A stretch of DNA of 64,000 bases from assembly GCF_000747665.1 (NCBI RefSeq), contig NZ_BBKT01000016.1, forward strand, positions 1 to 64,000, read 5' to 3'. The DNA comes from Thermoanaerobacterium saccharolyticum. Its GTDB lineage: Bacteria > Bacillota > Thermoanaerobacteria > Thermoanaerobacterales > Thermoanaerobacteraceae. The notes under the pieces are model-generated. The model was given only the letters and a program-made list of their open reading frames with translations. It had not been told where the DNA came from and did not search any database. The position numbers and the translations under genes were made by a program. Every line of letters starts with the position of its first letter. The first letter of the stretch is position 1. Below, in pieces: positions 17,604 to 26,744 of the stretch.

Positions 17604-18960
17604 AGAGATATTAGATGCAACAGAAGGAAAATTACTATCTGGCGATATAAATATATGCGTAAGCGGTATAAGCACTGATTCGAGGACAATTAAGTCTGGA
17701 GACTTGTTTATACCTTTAAAAGGTGAAAGATTCAATGGAGAAGAATTCATAGATGATGCCTTAAATGTAGGTTCTGCTTCTCTTACAGAATCTATCAATT
17801 GTATCAGACATGATAATAAGCCGATTATATTTGTCGAAGACACAAAAGACGCTTTACACAGGATAGCTAAGTATTACAGAAGCAAATTTGATATTCCGTT
17901 TATTGCCATAACTGGCAGCAGTGGAAAAACTACGACTAAGGACATGATTTACAATGTCTTATCGATGAAGTACAACGTCTTAAAGACAATCGGAAATTTC
18001 AACAATGAGATTGGCTTGCCGCTTACATTATTTAAGCTTAATGATGATCATGAGATGGCTGTTGTTGAAATGGGAATGAGCGGATTTGGTGAGATGAGAA
18101 AGTTAAAAAACATTGCATCTCCTAATGTTGCGGTATATACGAATATTGGAGTTGCTCACATTGAAAAATTAGGTTCTCGTGAAAATATATTAAAGGCGAA
18201 ATCAGAGCTTATTGAAAACTTTAAAGATGGCGATACAATCGTAATTAATGCAGATGATGATATGCTAATAAAATTGCTTGACAAAAAAGGTCCTAAATTT
18301 GTGACATACGGCATAAATAATGGCGATATAAGAGCTTTTGATATAGAGTTAAAAGAAGAATCTTCAAAGTACAAGGTTTTGATTGATGGATGTGTATTAG
18401 ACGTAGAATTAAATGTACCTGGCAAGCATAATATATATAATTCATTAGCGGCAATTTGTATAGGAATCCAATTTGATGTCAATAAAGATGATATAAGGAA
18501 AGCACTGTCTAAGTTTAAACCAAGTGCTATGAGATTAAATATAATAGATGCTTTTGGTATAAAAATTATAAATGATGTTTACAATGCAAATCCTTCATCT
18601 ATGAAGGCTGCTTTGTCAGTTTTAGGGGGATATGCTGGCAGAAGAAAAATAGCTGTTTTAGGCAATATGTTAGAGTTAGGACAGTATGCAGACATTGCGC
18701 ATCGAGAGGTTGGAGAGAATGTGAAGGAGAATGACATTGATGTGCTTATAACAATTGGAGATTATGCTTTAAAGATAGCTGATGGCGCCGTAGAAAAAGG
18801 TATGGATAAAAATAATGTCTTTAGATGTGGCAATAATGCAGAAGCCATTGATGTCATAAAAAATATTATGAAAGATAGTGATGTTTTTTTAGTTAAAGGT
18901 TCAAGAGGGATGAAGATGGAAGAAATAGTGAAATTTTTGCAGGAGAGTGCTTATAAATGA
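17572..18960 (+). CDS. murF: UDP-MurNAc-tripeptide D-Ala-D-Ala ligase MurF
   Basis: The protein is about 460 residues. Three in-frame starts are possible: ATG 17572, ATG 17578 and TTG 17587. The last has GGAG nine bases upstream and gives the common start LTVKEILDATEG, so it may be the true one. Mur-ligase ATPase motif AITGSSGKTTTKDMI (~110) and C-terminal NDVYNANPSSMKAAL are clear. It completes the pentapeptide precursor. It overlaps murE upstream and mraY by 4 bases, indicating translational coupling. Confidence 0.93.
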   Translation: MEMKKLILTVKEILDATEGKLLSGDINICVSGISTDSRTIKSGDLFIPLKGERFNGEEFIDDALNVGSASLTESINCIRHDNKPIIFVEDTKDALHRIAKYYRSKFDIPFIAITGSSGKTTTKDMIYNVLSMKYNVLKTIGNFNNEIGLPLTLFKLNDDHEMAVVEMGMSGFGEMRKLKNIASPNVAVYTNIGVAHIEKLGSRENILKAKSELIENFKDGDTIVINADDDMLIKLLDKKGPKFVTYGINNGDIRAFDIELKEESSKYKVLIDGCVLDVELNVPGKHNIYNSLAAICIGIQFDVNKDDIRKALSKFKPSAMRLNIIDAFGIKIINDVYNANPSSMKAALSVLGGYAGRRKIAVLGNMLELGQYADIAHREVGENVKENDIDVLITIGDYALKIADGAVEKGMDKNNVFRCGNNAEAIDVIKNIMKDSDVFLVKGSRGMKMEEIVKFLQESAYK

Positions 18961-19907
18961 TACAAAAGATGATATTTTCGACAATTGTCTCCTTTTTAAT
19001 TTCTGTCATATTGGGGCCAATCGTTATTCCATGGTTGACTAAATTAAAGTTTGGTCAAAACGTAAGAAGCGATGGACCTAAGACACACCTTAAAAAGGCT
19101 GGAACACCTACAATGGGTGGAATAATCATAATTATCTCTTTGTTCATTGCAGATATTGTATTTTCAAAATGGGATAAATACATGGCATTGTTAATCATGA
19201 TAACATTAGGATATGGAGTAATCGGATTTTTAGATGACTACATAAAAGTGCGGTATAAAAGATCGTTAGGTCTTACCGCCAGGCAAAAGCTTTTAGGTCA
19301 ATTTGCATTAGCGATTTTGTTCGCGTATTTTTCAAAGAATATAGTCGGCACTGATGTGATAATTCCATTTTTGAAGCGAGAAATTGACTTAGGCTACTTT
19401 TACATACCGTTTATAATGTTTGTAGTTGTTGGAACTGTAAATAGTGTTAATTTAACGGATGGACTGGATGGACTTGCATCAGGAGTATCTTTTATGGTTA
19501 CTGCTTTTTTTACATTAATAGGCTTTTTTATGAACAATACATCATTAACTGTGTTTGGCGCAGCAATTACTGGTGCACTTCTTGGATTTTTGAAGTTTAA
19601 TAGATACCCTGCTGAAGTGTTTATGGGGGATACAGGTTCGCTTGCAATTGGTGGCGCTGTAGCAGCTCTGGCTACAATGACTAAATTGCCTGTTATTTTA
19701 GTAGTAGTGGGAATTGTATATGTTGCTGAAGCGTTATCGGTCATAATGCAAGTTGTGTCCTTCAGACTTACAGGTAAAAGGATATTTAAAATGAGTCCTC
19801 TCCATCATCATTTTGAGCTTTCTGGCTGGTCAGAGACTAAAGTCGTATTTTTATTTTGGATAGTAACTTTGGTAGCAGTATTTGTGTCATTTTATGGGAT
19901 AAGTTAA
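18957..19907 (+). CDS. mraY: Phospho-MurNAc-pentapeptide transferase MraY
   Basis: The protein has 316 residues and about ten membrane helices. Family signatures: GPKTHLKKAGTPTMGG (~35-50), FLDDYIKV (Mg-binding Asp pair region), NLTDGLDGLASG and MSPLHHHFELSGW. It transfers phospho-MurNAc-pentapeptide to undecaprenyl phosphate to make lipid I in the membrane. The start codon overlaps the murF stop. The recycling phosphatase for its lipid carrier, uppP, lies elsewhere in this window (54924-55730). Confidence 0.95.
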   Translation: MIQKMIFSTIVSFLISVILGPIVIPWLTKLKFGQNVRSDGPKTHLKKAGTPTMGGIIIIISLFIADIVFSKWDKYMALLIMITLGYGVIGFLDDYIKVRYKRSLGLTARQKLLGQFALAILFAYFSKNIVGTDVIIPFLKREIDLGYFYIPFIMFVVVGTVNSVNLTDGLDGLASGVSFMVTAFFTLIGFFMNNTSLTVFGAAITGALLGFLKFNRYPAEVFMGDTGSLAIGGAVAALATMTKLPVILVVVGIVYVAEALSVIMQVVSFRLTGKRIFKMSPLHHHFELSGWSETKVVFLFWIVTLVAVFVSFYGIS

Positions 19908-19958
19908 TATATCTTAAAAAATAGAATGCAAATTTTTTTTATAATTTAGGAGGAGAAT

Positions 19959-21323
19959 ATGGACTTTTGTGGTAAAAAAATTGTTGTAGCAGGATTTGGG
20001 TTAAGTGGCAAAGCTTTGTGTAGGGTTTTGTTGATGTTAAATGCTAAAATATTTGCGTTTGATTCGAAAGATGAAGATAAGTTTGGCGATGATTTAAAAG
20101 AATTTAAAGAAAAAGGCGTGACATTTTGCTTTAAAAATGTTACAGATGAACTTTTAAATGGCACAGAAATGGTTGTCGTCAGTCCGGGGATTTCTATGGA
20201 CTCTGATATAGTCCTATTATCAAAATCAAAGGGCATCGATGTAATAGGCGAGGTGGAGTTTGCTTATAGGTTATCAAAAGCTCCTATATACGCTATAACT
20301 GGTACGAATGGAAAGACTACTACGACATCATTGCTTGGTGAAATATTTAAAGCGTCAGGTGCAAAAACATATGTTGCAGGGAACATAGGATATCCTCTTG
20401 TTGAAGCAGCAATAAATGCTAATGAGGAAGATGTAATTGTGGCAGAGATAAGCAGTTTTCAGTTGGAAACAATAAAGGAGTTTAAACCTGAAATAAGCGC
20501 AATAATAAATATAACTCCGGATCATTTAAATAGACACAAGACATTGGAAAATTATATTGAGATTAAAGGGCGGATTTTTGAGAATCAAACTGCTGACCAA
20601 TTTACTGTCTTAAATTATGATGATGAAAATATTTCTTCTTTGTTTAAAAAAGCTAAATGTAATATTTTTCCTTTCAGCAGAAGTAGAGTTTTAGAGTATG
20701 GCACATATCTTGAAAATGGAAAAATTATAATTTCTGCAGATGGAGAAAAAAGTACGGTAATAGACATTGAAGACATATATATTCCAGGAAATCACAATGT
20801 AGAAAATGCCATGGTAGCATCTACAATGGCGTATTTAGCAGGTATTGATATTAAAGTCATAAATGAAACGTTGAGGACATTTAAAGGTGTAGAACATAGG
20901 ATTGAATTTGTAAGAACCATAAATGGAGTCAAATATTACAATGACTCGAAAGGCACAAATCCAGATGCGGCAATAAAAGCTATTGAAGCCATGAAAGGGC
21001 CAATCATATTGATTGCTGGTGGATATGACAAAGGTGTAAGTTTTGATGAATTTACTGCTTCTTTTAAAGGTCGTGTAAAAAAATTGATTTTGCTTGGTGA
21101 GACAAAAGATTTAATTTACAAATCTGCTATAAAAGAAGGATATTCAGAAGATGATATTATTTTTGTAGAAAGCATAGGTGATGCTGTTTATGCTGCTTAT
21201 AATGCGGCTAAACCCGGTGACAATGTGCTTTTATCGCCTGCCTGTGCAAGTTGGGATATGTTTAGAAATTATGAAGAGAGAGGCAGACTCTTTAAAGATG
21301 CAGTAAATTCTTTGAGGGGGTAA
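19959..21323 (+). CDS. murD: UDP-MurNAc-L-alanine:D-glutamate ligase MurD
   Basis: The protein has 454 residues; ATG after AGGAGG. The N-terminal Rossmann-like domain starts with IVVAGFGLSGKA, the ATPase motif is AITGTNGKTTTTSLL (~110), and the C-terminal ligase domain carries NDSKGTNPDA and LLSPACASWDMF. It adds D-Glu to UDP-MurNAc-L-Ala. Gene order mraY-murD-spoVE-murG is the standard dcw order. Confidence 0.95.
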   Translation: MDFCGKKIVVAGFGLSGKALCRVLLMLNAKIFAFDSKDEDKFGDDLKEFKEKGVTFCFKNVTDELLNGTEMVVVSPGISMDSDIVLLSKSKGIDVIGEVEFAYRLSKAPIYAITGTNGKTTTTSLLGEIFKASGAKTYVAGNIGYPLVEAAINANEEDVIVAEISSFQLETIKEFKPEISAIINITPDHLNRHKTLENYIEIKGRIFENQTADQFTVLNYDDENISSLFKKAKCNIFPFSRSRVLEYGTYLENGKIIISADGEKSTVIDIEDIYIPGNHNVENAMVASTMAYLAGIDIKVINETLRTFKGVEHRIEFVRTINGVKYYNDSKGTNPDAAIKAIEAMKGPIILIAGGYDKGVSFDEFTASFKGRVKKLILLGETKDLIYKSAIKEGYSEDDIIFVESIGDAVYAAYNAAKPGDNVLLSPACASWDMFRNYEERGRLFKDAVNSLRG

Positions 21324-21328
21324 GCTTA

Positions 21329-22435
21329 GTGAATCGTAAGTATCCCGTTGATTACAATATACTTATATCTGTTTTGGTTCTTGTATCCATAGGTGTTGTG
21401 ATGGTATTTAGCGCAAGCTCTGCAAATGCATATTATCAGTACCACGATTCATTCTATTTTTTGAAGCGTCAGCTTTTGTGGGCAATTATCGGCTTCTTTG
21501 CCATGACGTTTATGATGAATTTTGATTATCATAAATTGAAGAAGTTGTCAAATGCCCTTTTGATATTGTCCATAGTTTTACTGATAATAGTATTGCTGCC
21601 GGGAATAGGAAGTACGAGGTACAATTCTACCAGATGGATTGAAATAGGTGGCTTTACTCTGCAGCCTTCAGAAATAGCTAAATACGCCATAATACTGTTT
21701 TTTGCAAAATATTTTGATAATAATCCTAATTATGCAAAAAGCTTTAAAAAGGGAGTTCTTCCTGTGCTATTGATTGCCGGAATATTCTTTTTACTTATTA
21801 TGAAGCAGCCAAATTTTAGCACTGCTGGTACAATATTTATCATATCTATAATAATTTTATTTGTGGCAGGTGCAAAGTTATCATTTATGGCCACGTTGTT
21901 TGGAGTTGGCGGTTCTGCGGCTATTATAGTTGTGACCAGCATAAAATACATAAGGCAAAGGGTGTTCACTTTTTTAAATCCTTGGCAAGACATAAAAGGA
22001 CATGGCTATCAAATTGTGCAGTCTCTGTATGCTTTAGGTTCAGGAGGGCTTTTTGGAGTCGGTTTAGGCAGAAGTCGTCAAAAGTTCATGTATTTGCCGA
22101 TGCCACAAAATGACTTTATTTTCTCAATAATCGGTGAAGAACTTGGTCTTATCGGGACTGCTTCTATATTGTTACTGTTTCTGTATCTCATAATAAGAAG
22201 TCTTAGAGTCGCAGCAAAAGCTCCGGATGTATTTGGATGTCTTATCGCTACTGGCATTGTAGGAGTAATTGGCGTTCAAACTTTGATAAATGTTGCAGTT
22301 GTGACTTCATCAATGCCAGCTACTGGCGTATCTTTGCCGTTTATCAGCTATGGTGGAACATCTACAGTCTTTATGATGGCTGCAATGGGCACATTATTAA
22401 ATATATCCCGGTACGCAAACATGGATAGGAGTTGA
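21329..22435 (+). CDS. SEDS-family glycosyltransferase FtsW/SpoVE
   Basis: The protein has 368 residues with about ten membrane helices; GTG start after GAGGGGG. SEDS features are visible: an early VMVFSASS segment, GGFTLQPSEIAKYA, and the late PMPATGVSLPFISYGGTS (reading here MPATGVSLPFISYGG). SEDS proteins polymerise lipid II with a partner class B PBP, which here would be the PASTA PBP at 13973. Without phylogeny I cannot separate FtsW from the sporulation paralogue SpoVE. It ends four bases before murG. Confidence 0.9.
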   Translation: MNRKYPVDYNILISVLVLVSIGVVMVFSASSANAYYQYHDSFYFLKRQLLWAIIGFFAMTFMMNFDYHKLKKLSNALLILSIVLLIIVLLPGIGSTRYNSTRWIEIGGFTLQPSEIAKYAIILFFAKYFDNNPNYAKSFKKGVLPVLLIAGIFFLLIMKQPNFSTAGTIFIISIIILFVAGAKLSFMATLFGVGGSAAIIVVTSIKYIRQRVFTFLNPWQDIKGHGYQIVQSLYALGSGGLFGVGLGRSRQKFMYLPMPQNDFIFSIIGEELGLIGTASILLLFLYLIIRSLRVAAKAPDVFGCLIATGIVGVIGVQTLINVAVVTSSMPATGVSLPFISYGGTSTVFMMAAMGTLLNISRYANMDRS

Positions 22436-22439
22436 TGAA

Positions 22440-23535
22440 ATGAGGTATTTGCTGACAGGTGGAGGTACAGGCGGTCACATATATCCGGCAGTGGCGATTG
22501 CAAATGAAATTGTGCGGAATGAAAAAGATGCAGAGGTATTATTTGTAGGAACAGAAAATGGACTTGAAAAAGAATTGGTGCCGAAATCAGGCTATTCCCT
22601 CAAAACGATAAGAGTAAAGGGATTTAAGCGCAAATTATCGCTTGATACAATAAAGACAATTAAGATAGCTTTTGATGGCTTGATAGATGCAAAAAAAATA
22701 ATAAATGATTATAAGCCAGATGCAGTAATTGGAACTGGAGGATATGTGTGTGGCCCTGTAGTTATTACAGCGGCTCTTATGAAGATACCCACGTTAATTC
22801 ATGAACAAAATGCTTATCCAGGGCTTACAAACAGAATACTTTCAAGGTTTGTAGATATTGTGGCTGTTGCATTTGATGAATCAAAAAAGTATTTTCGAAA
22901 TAAAGGCAATGTCTTCGTGACAGGTAATCCCGTTAGAATGGAGATTTTGAATGGTGATAGAAAAAAGGCGTTGAAAAAATGGGGCTTTGATGAGACGAAA
23001 AAAGTAGTGGTTTCTGTAGGAGGTAGCAGAGGTGCTGCCAAGATTAATGAATACATGGTTGAGGTGATAAAAAAGTGTAAAGAAGAATTTCAGAATTCTC
23101 ATGATAACAGGAAAAAATCAGTATGACAGTGTAATAAAAATGACCAAAGATTACGATATAAGAATAGGAGAAAATATTAAGATAATTCCGTATTGTTATG
23201 AAATGGGTGACATTTATTCAATTGCAGATGTAATGGTATGTAGATCAGGTGCAATTACTCTTGCAGAATTGTTAGCTACATCAACTGCATCAATTTTGAT
23301 TCCGTCTCCAAATGTTACTCACAATCATCAAGAGTACAATGCAAGAGTTCTTGAAAAAAATGGTGCAGCTTTGGTGGTTCTTGAAAAAGACTTAAATGGA
23401 GATATTTTGTACAATAAGATATTATCCATCGTAAATGATTCTGGAAAGCTTAAAAATATGAAGTCGAATGCAAAAAAGTTATCAAAGATAGATGCAGCCA
23501 ATGAAATCTATAGGCTTGTTTGTACGTTAAAATAG
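22440..23535 (+). CDS. murG: Lipid II synthase MurG (GT28), frame broken by one base
   Basis: The glycine-rich LTGGGTGGHIYPA lies at the N-terminus, with IGTGGYVCGPV, HEQNAYPGLTN and VTGNPVR following in the first frame. From ~23095 the family sequence (ITGKNQYDSV, IIPYCYEMGDIYSIADVMVCRSGAITLAE, PNVTHNHQEYNARVL) continues one frame over. Removing one base in CAGAATTCTC (23091-23100) gives EEFQILMITGKN and a normal 364-residue protein. Unlike the other breaks in this window, it is not at a long homopolymer. MurG adds GlcNAc to lipid I and is essential in walled bacteria, so the break is probably not real in a living cell. Confidence 0.88.
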
Positions 23536-23543
23536 GCAATGTA

Positions 23544-23594
23544 ACCTCCTGGAGCATAGGTGCATATTATGAATTGTGCAGCTTAACAGGAGGT
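23544..23594 (+). promoter_or_regulatory. Hairpin that could sequester the murA ribosome binding site
   Basis: ACCTCCTG at 23544-23551 is the exact complement of CAGGAGGT at 23587-23594. The right arm is the near-perfect Shine-Dalgarno of murA (AGGAGGTGAT, 23588-23597). The left arm equals the 16S anti-SD core. The two lie on the same murG-murA transcript with a 35-base loop, so the RNA can close over the murA start region. A translational switch is inferred. Confidence 0.5.
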
Positions 23595-23605
23595 GATAAG
23601 ATGGG

Positions 23606-24856
23606 ATGAAATATGTCATTAAAGGAGGAAATAGATTAAAAGGTGAGGTACGGATAAACGGTGCGAAAAATTCTGTATTGCCAATACTTGCTGCAACACT
23701 ATTAAACAAAGGTGTAAGTATTTTGCATTCTTGTCCAAGATTAAAAGATGTTTATTCTATGATAGAAATATTAAGATACTTAGGCTGCGCAGTAGAACTT
23801 GATGGGGAAGACATCATAGTAGATTCCAGCGGTATTATTGATTATCACATTCCAGACAGACTAATGAGAACAATGAGATCATCTATTTTTTTGATGGGAG
23901 CATTGGTGGCAAGAAATAATATTGCTCAGATTAGTTTTCCAGGAGGATGTGATATAGGGCATAGGCCTATCGACTTGCATATAAAAAGCTTGAAAAAGCT
24001 TGGAATATCGATAGACGAATCATATGGATTTATCAATTGCGAAAGCAAATCAATTTGCGGCAACGAAATACATCTTGATATACCCAGCGTCGGTGCAACT
24101 GAAAATATAATGCTGGCTGCATCCATGGCTGATGGCACTACAGTTATAGGAAACGCTGCAAAGGAACCAGAAATAGAAGATCTACAGAATTTTCTAAACT
24201 CCATGGGAGCTAAGATTTCAGGTGCAGGTACAAATACCATTGTGATAAGGGGAGTAAAAGAGCTACACGATACTGAATACACCATAATACCTGATAGAAT
24301 AGTTGCAGGGACTTATCTTATAGCAACTGCTATTACAAAAGGCGAAGTAGTCATTAAAAATGTCATTAAAAGACATATAGATTCTCTTTTGTCAAAACTA
24401 AATGAATGTGGCTTTAAGGTATCGCATGGCAATGATTTTATAAAGCTTAATTCTACTGGTAGAGCTAAGGCAGTTGACATGATAATAACTCTCCCATATC
24501 CGGGGTTTCCAACTGATCTTCAGGCACAAATGGTTTCACTTCTGGCTACTGCGGATGGGACATCCATAATTACGGAAACCATTTTTGACAATAGATTTAA
24601 GTATACAGAAGAATTGGTAAGAATGGGGGCAGATATTAAAGTGGATGGGCGAATCGCGGTGGTAAAAGGAGTTGACAAACTTACGGGGACAAATGTTGTT
24701 GCAAAAGATTTAAGAGGTGGTGCAGCACTGGTATTAGCCGGATTGGGTGCTATTGGCACTACAATTGTAGAAGACATAGAACATATTGATAGAGGATATG
24801 AAGATTTTAGCGAAAATTTAAAAAATCTTGGTGCTGACATAGAAAGGACTATGTAA
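23606..24856 (+). CDS. murA: UDP-GlcNAc 1-carboxyvinyltransferase MurA
   Basis: The protein has 416 residues. ATG 23606 is eight bases after an extended Shine-Dalgarno; an earlier ATG at 23601 stops after two codons. Signatures: GGNRLKGEVRINGAKNSVLPILAA at the start, active-site loop PGGCDIGHRPIDLH with the PEP-reacting Cys (~115), and DLRGGAALVLAG near the end. It starts peptidoglycan synthesis by adding enolpyruvate to UDP-GlcNAc. Placement inside the dcw cluster, after murG, is common in clostridia. Confidence 0.94.
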   Translation: MKYVIKGGNRLKGEVRINGAKNSVLPILAATLLNKGVSILHSCPRLKDVYSMIEILRYLGCAVELDGEDIIVDSSGIIDYHIPDRLMRTMRSSIFLMGALVARNNIAQISFPGGCDIGHRPIDLHIKSLKKLGISIDESYGFINCESKSICGNEIHLDIPSVGATENIMLAASMADGTTVIGNAAKEPEIEDLQNFLNSMGAKISGAGTNTIVIRGVKELHDTEYTIIPDRIVAGTYLIATAITKGEVVIKNVIKRHIDSLLSKLNECGFKVSHGNDFIKLNSTGRAKAVDMIITLPYPGFPTDLQAQMVSLLATADGTSIITETIFDNRFKYTEELVRMGADIKVDGRIAVVKGVDKLTGTNVVAKDLRGGAALVLAGLGAIGTTIVEDIEHIDRGYEDFSENLKNLGADIERTM

Positions 24857-24878
24857 AACAGCCAATGCTGTTTTACAT
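24851..24878 (+). terminator. Stem-loop over the murA stop codon
   Basis: A perfect 12-bp stem (24851-24862 with 24867-24878) and a CAAT loop includes the murA stop codon. The only T residues are inside the stem, and ftsQ follows 40 bases later. It may be a partial terminator or RNA-stability element, not a full stop. Confidence 0.5.
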
Positions 24879-24918
24879 CATTTAAAATTTGTACAAGCAT
24901 ATGATAGAGGCGATGTAT

Positions 24919-25638
24919 ATGGTGGAAGAAAGGCAGTATAAAGCGAAAAAGAGATTTAGCATTTTTACTATATTTTTACTTATTTTTGCAATCATACTCT
25001 ATATTATTTTGTTTAGAACATCATTATTTGATGTAAAAAACATATATGTTTATGGGACAAGAACCGTAGATAAAAGCGATGTCATAAGACTTTCGGGGAT
25101 AGAGATAGGCAGCAATATTTTGAAGATCAATAAGTCTGATGTCATTAAATCTATTATGAGAGATCCGTACATTAAAGATGCGTCTATTAACATACTTTAT
25201 CCGTCAAAAGTAGAAATAAAAGTAGATGAAAGACTATTGGCGGCACAAATAAACTATAAAGATAAGTTTTTATACGTAGACACTGATTGTGTTGCTGTTC
25301 AGTTAGGCGACTACAACAATAAGTTGCCTATATTAAGCGGTATTAACATTGAAAAATTTGAGATAGGAAGTAAAATCGACAATTTAAGTAATAATAAGGA
25401 TATAGCAAAACTATTGCCATTAATATATAATAAGAATATATACAATGCTATAATCGTTAATGGCTCGAAGATTACATTAAAGACGAACTCGGGAATAAAT
25501 GTAGTATTGGAGAATGTTGATGACATTAACTACTCATTGAATTTTTCTGAAAAAATATTAAATGATTTAGAGAAAAAAGGCTATAACAGTGGAAATGTTC
25601 TTATAGTCAGCAACGGAAATCCAATTTATACGCCATAA
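24919..25638 (+). CDS. ftsQ: Cell division protein FtsQ/DivIB
   Basis: ATG 24919 is eight bases after GAGG; upstream starts in the frame (24889, 24901, 24913) are less well spaced. The 239-residue product has a basic N-terminus, one membrane helix (FTIFLLIFAIILYIILF) and an extracytoplasmic POTRA domain beginning FDVKNIYVYGTRTVDKSDVIRLSGI, followed by the FtsQ beta domain (VKIDERL-like segment VEIKVDERLLAAQI). It links the divisome to septal wall synthesis together with FtsL. It is followed by ylxW. Confidence 0.87.
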   Translation: MVEERQYKAKKRFSIFTIFLLIFAIILYIILFRTSLFDVKNIYVYGTRTVDKSDVIRLSGIEIGSNILKINKSDVIKSIMRDPYIKDASINILYPSKVEIKVDERLLAAQINYKDKFLYVDTDCVAVQLGDYNNKLPILSGINIEKFEIGSKIDNLSNNKDIAKLLPLIYNKNIYNAIIVNGSKITLKTNSGINVVLENVDDINYSLNFSEKILNDLEKKGYNSGNVLIVSNGNPIYTP

Positions 25639-25655
25639 GAAATGGAGGAAGTGCA

Positions 25656-26375
25656 GTGAAAAAGAGCTTTTTTGTTTCTATTGCTTTTGTATGTGTCGTC
25701 CTTGGAATAATGATATCAACACAGTTTAGAAATGTGAAAAACAGCGATAGCTTGACTGTACAAAGAGCTGAGGAGCTTACAAGCAAATTAAATCAAGTTC
25801 AAAAAGAGAGAGATGAATTAAAAAAGCAAATAAATGATTTAGAATCGAAAATATCTGACTACGAAAATTCTGCGGCCAAGTCGAGCACAGTAACAAAATC
25901 CCTTAAAGATGACCTTGACAAGTACAAAGAATTAGCAGGACTTTCTGACGTTGAAGGACCTGGTATCATAGTCACAATAAATGATGGCAATACGCAACTT
26001 CAACCTGGTGCTGATCAAAGTGCTTTTTTGATTCACGATGAGGACCTTCTAAATATAGTTAATGAGCTTAGAGCAGCAGGAGCCGAAGCAATATCTATAA
26101 ATGATCAAAGACTTGTTGCCACATCTGAAATACGAATGATAGGCAATACCATTGATATTAATTCAGTTAGATTTACACCGCCATATGTGGTGAAAGCTAT
26201 TGGAAATCCAGATACGCTGGAAGCTGCATTGCGACTTAAAGGTGGAATCATAGATACATTGTCAAACTGGGGAATTCAGGTTAACATTAAGCGCTCTGAT
26301 AAAATATTAGTCAAAAAATATGACGGCGTTTTAACGTATAAATATGCGAAACCTTACGAAGGAGGGAATAATTGA
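25656..26375 (+). CDS. DUF881-family membrane protein (YlxW-like)
   Basis: The protein has 239 residues; GTG start after GGAGG. An N-terminal membrane helix (SFFVSIAFVCVVLGIMI) is followed by a ~45-residue coiled coil (EELTSKLNQVQKERDELKKQ) and the globular DUF881 domain with GPGIIVTINDG, LNIVNELRAAGAEAISINDQRL and VKAIGNPDTLEAAL. It is conserved beside sbp, ftsA and ftsZ in Firmicutes. Function not established; a division- or sporulation-linked role is inferred from position only. Its stop overlaps the next start by one base. Confidence 0.82.
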   Translation: MKKSFFVSIAFVCVVLGIMISTQFRNVKNSDSLTVQRAEELTSKLNQVQKERDELKKQINDLESKISDYENSAAKSSTVTKSLKDDLDKYKELAGLSDVEGPGIIVTINDGNTQLQPGADQSAFLIHDEDLLNIVNELRAAGAEAISINDQRLVATSEIRMIGNTIDINSVRFTPPYVVKAIGNPDTLEAALRLKGGIIDTLSNWGIQVNIKRSDKILVKKYDGVLTYKYAKPYEGGNN

Positions 26376-26722
26376 TGGCTTTAATTATTATTTTAAGTTT
26401 AGCTTTAGGACTTGCAATCGGCTTTTTCTTGCCAATTAATTTGCCTCCTGCATATACATCGTACCTTTCCGTTGCCATACTGGCTGCACTAGATTCTGTT
26501 TTTGGAGGAATTCGTGCCAGCCTTGAAAATAAATTCAATAATGCTATTTTTATTTCAGGCTTTTTTGGAAATGCTATATTAGCTGCAGTTTTAGCTTATA
26601 TAGGTGACGTGCTAGGAGTTCCGATTTATTTGGCTGCGATTTTTGCTTTTGGCAGCAGATTGTTTACAAATTTTGCTTATATTCGGAGATATATTTTGAA
26701 TAATTTTTCTAAAAAACAATAA
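26375..26722 (+). CDS. sbp: Small basic protein Sbp (DUF1290)
   Basis: The protein has 115 residues and is almost wholly hydrophobic, with three or four helices (MALIIILSLALGLAIGFFLP; YLSVAILAALDSVFGGIRA; ISGFFGNAILAAVLAYIGDVLG). The FGGIRASLENKF motif is typical of the Sbp/DUF1290 family found just upstream of ftsA-ftsZ in Bacillus and clostridia. ATG 26375 follows GGAGGG inside the end of ylxW. Function unknown. Confidence 0.82.
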   Translation: MALIIILSLALGLAIGFFLPINLPPAYTSYLSVAILAALDSVFGGIRASLENKFNNAIFISGFFGNAILAAVLAYIGDVLGVPIYLAAIFAFGSRLFTNFAYIRRYILNNFSKKQ

Positions 26723-26744
26723 GCTCCGAGGGGAGGAGAATTAA

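Noticed and set aside
23601-23609. ATG GGA TGA mini-ORF before murA
   Set aside because: Two codons only, and the murA start with better spacing overlaps it; probably incidental.
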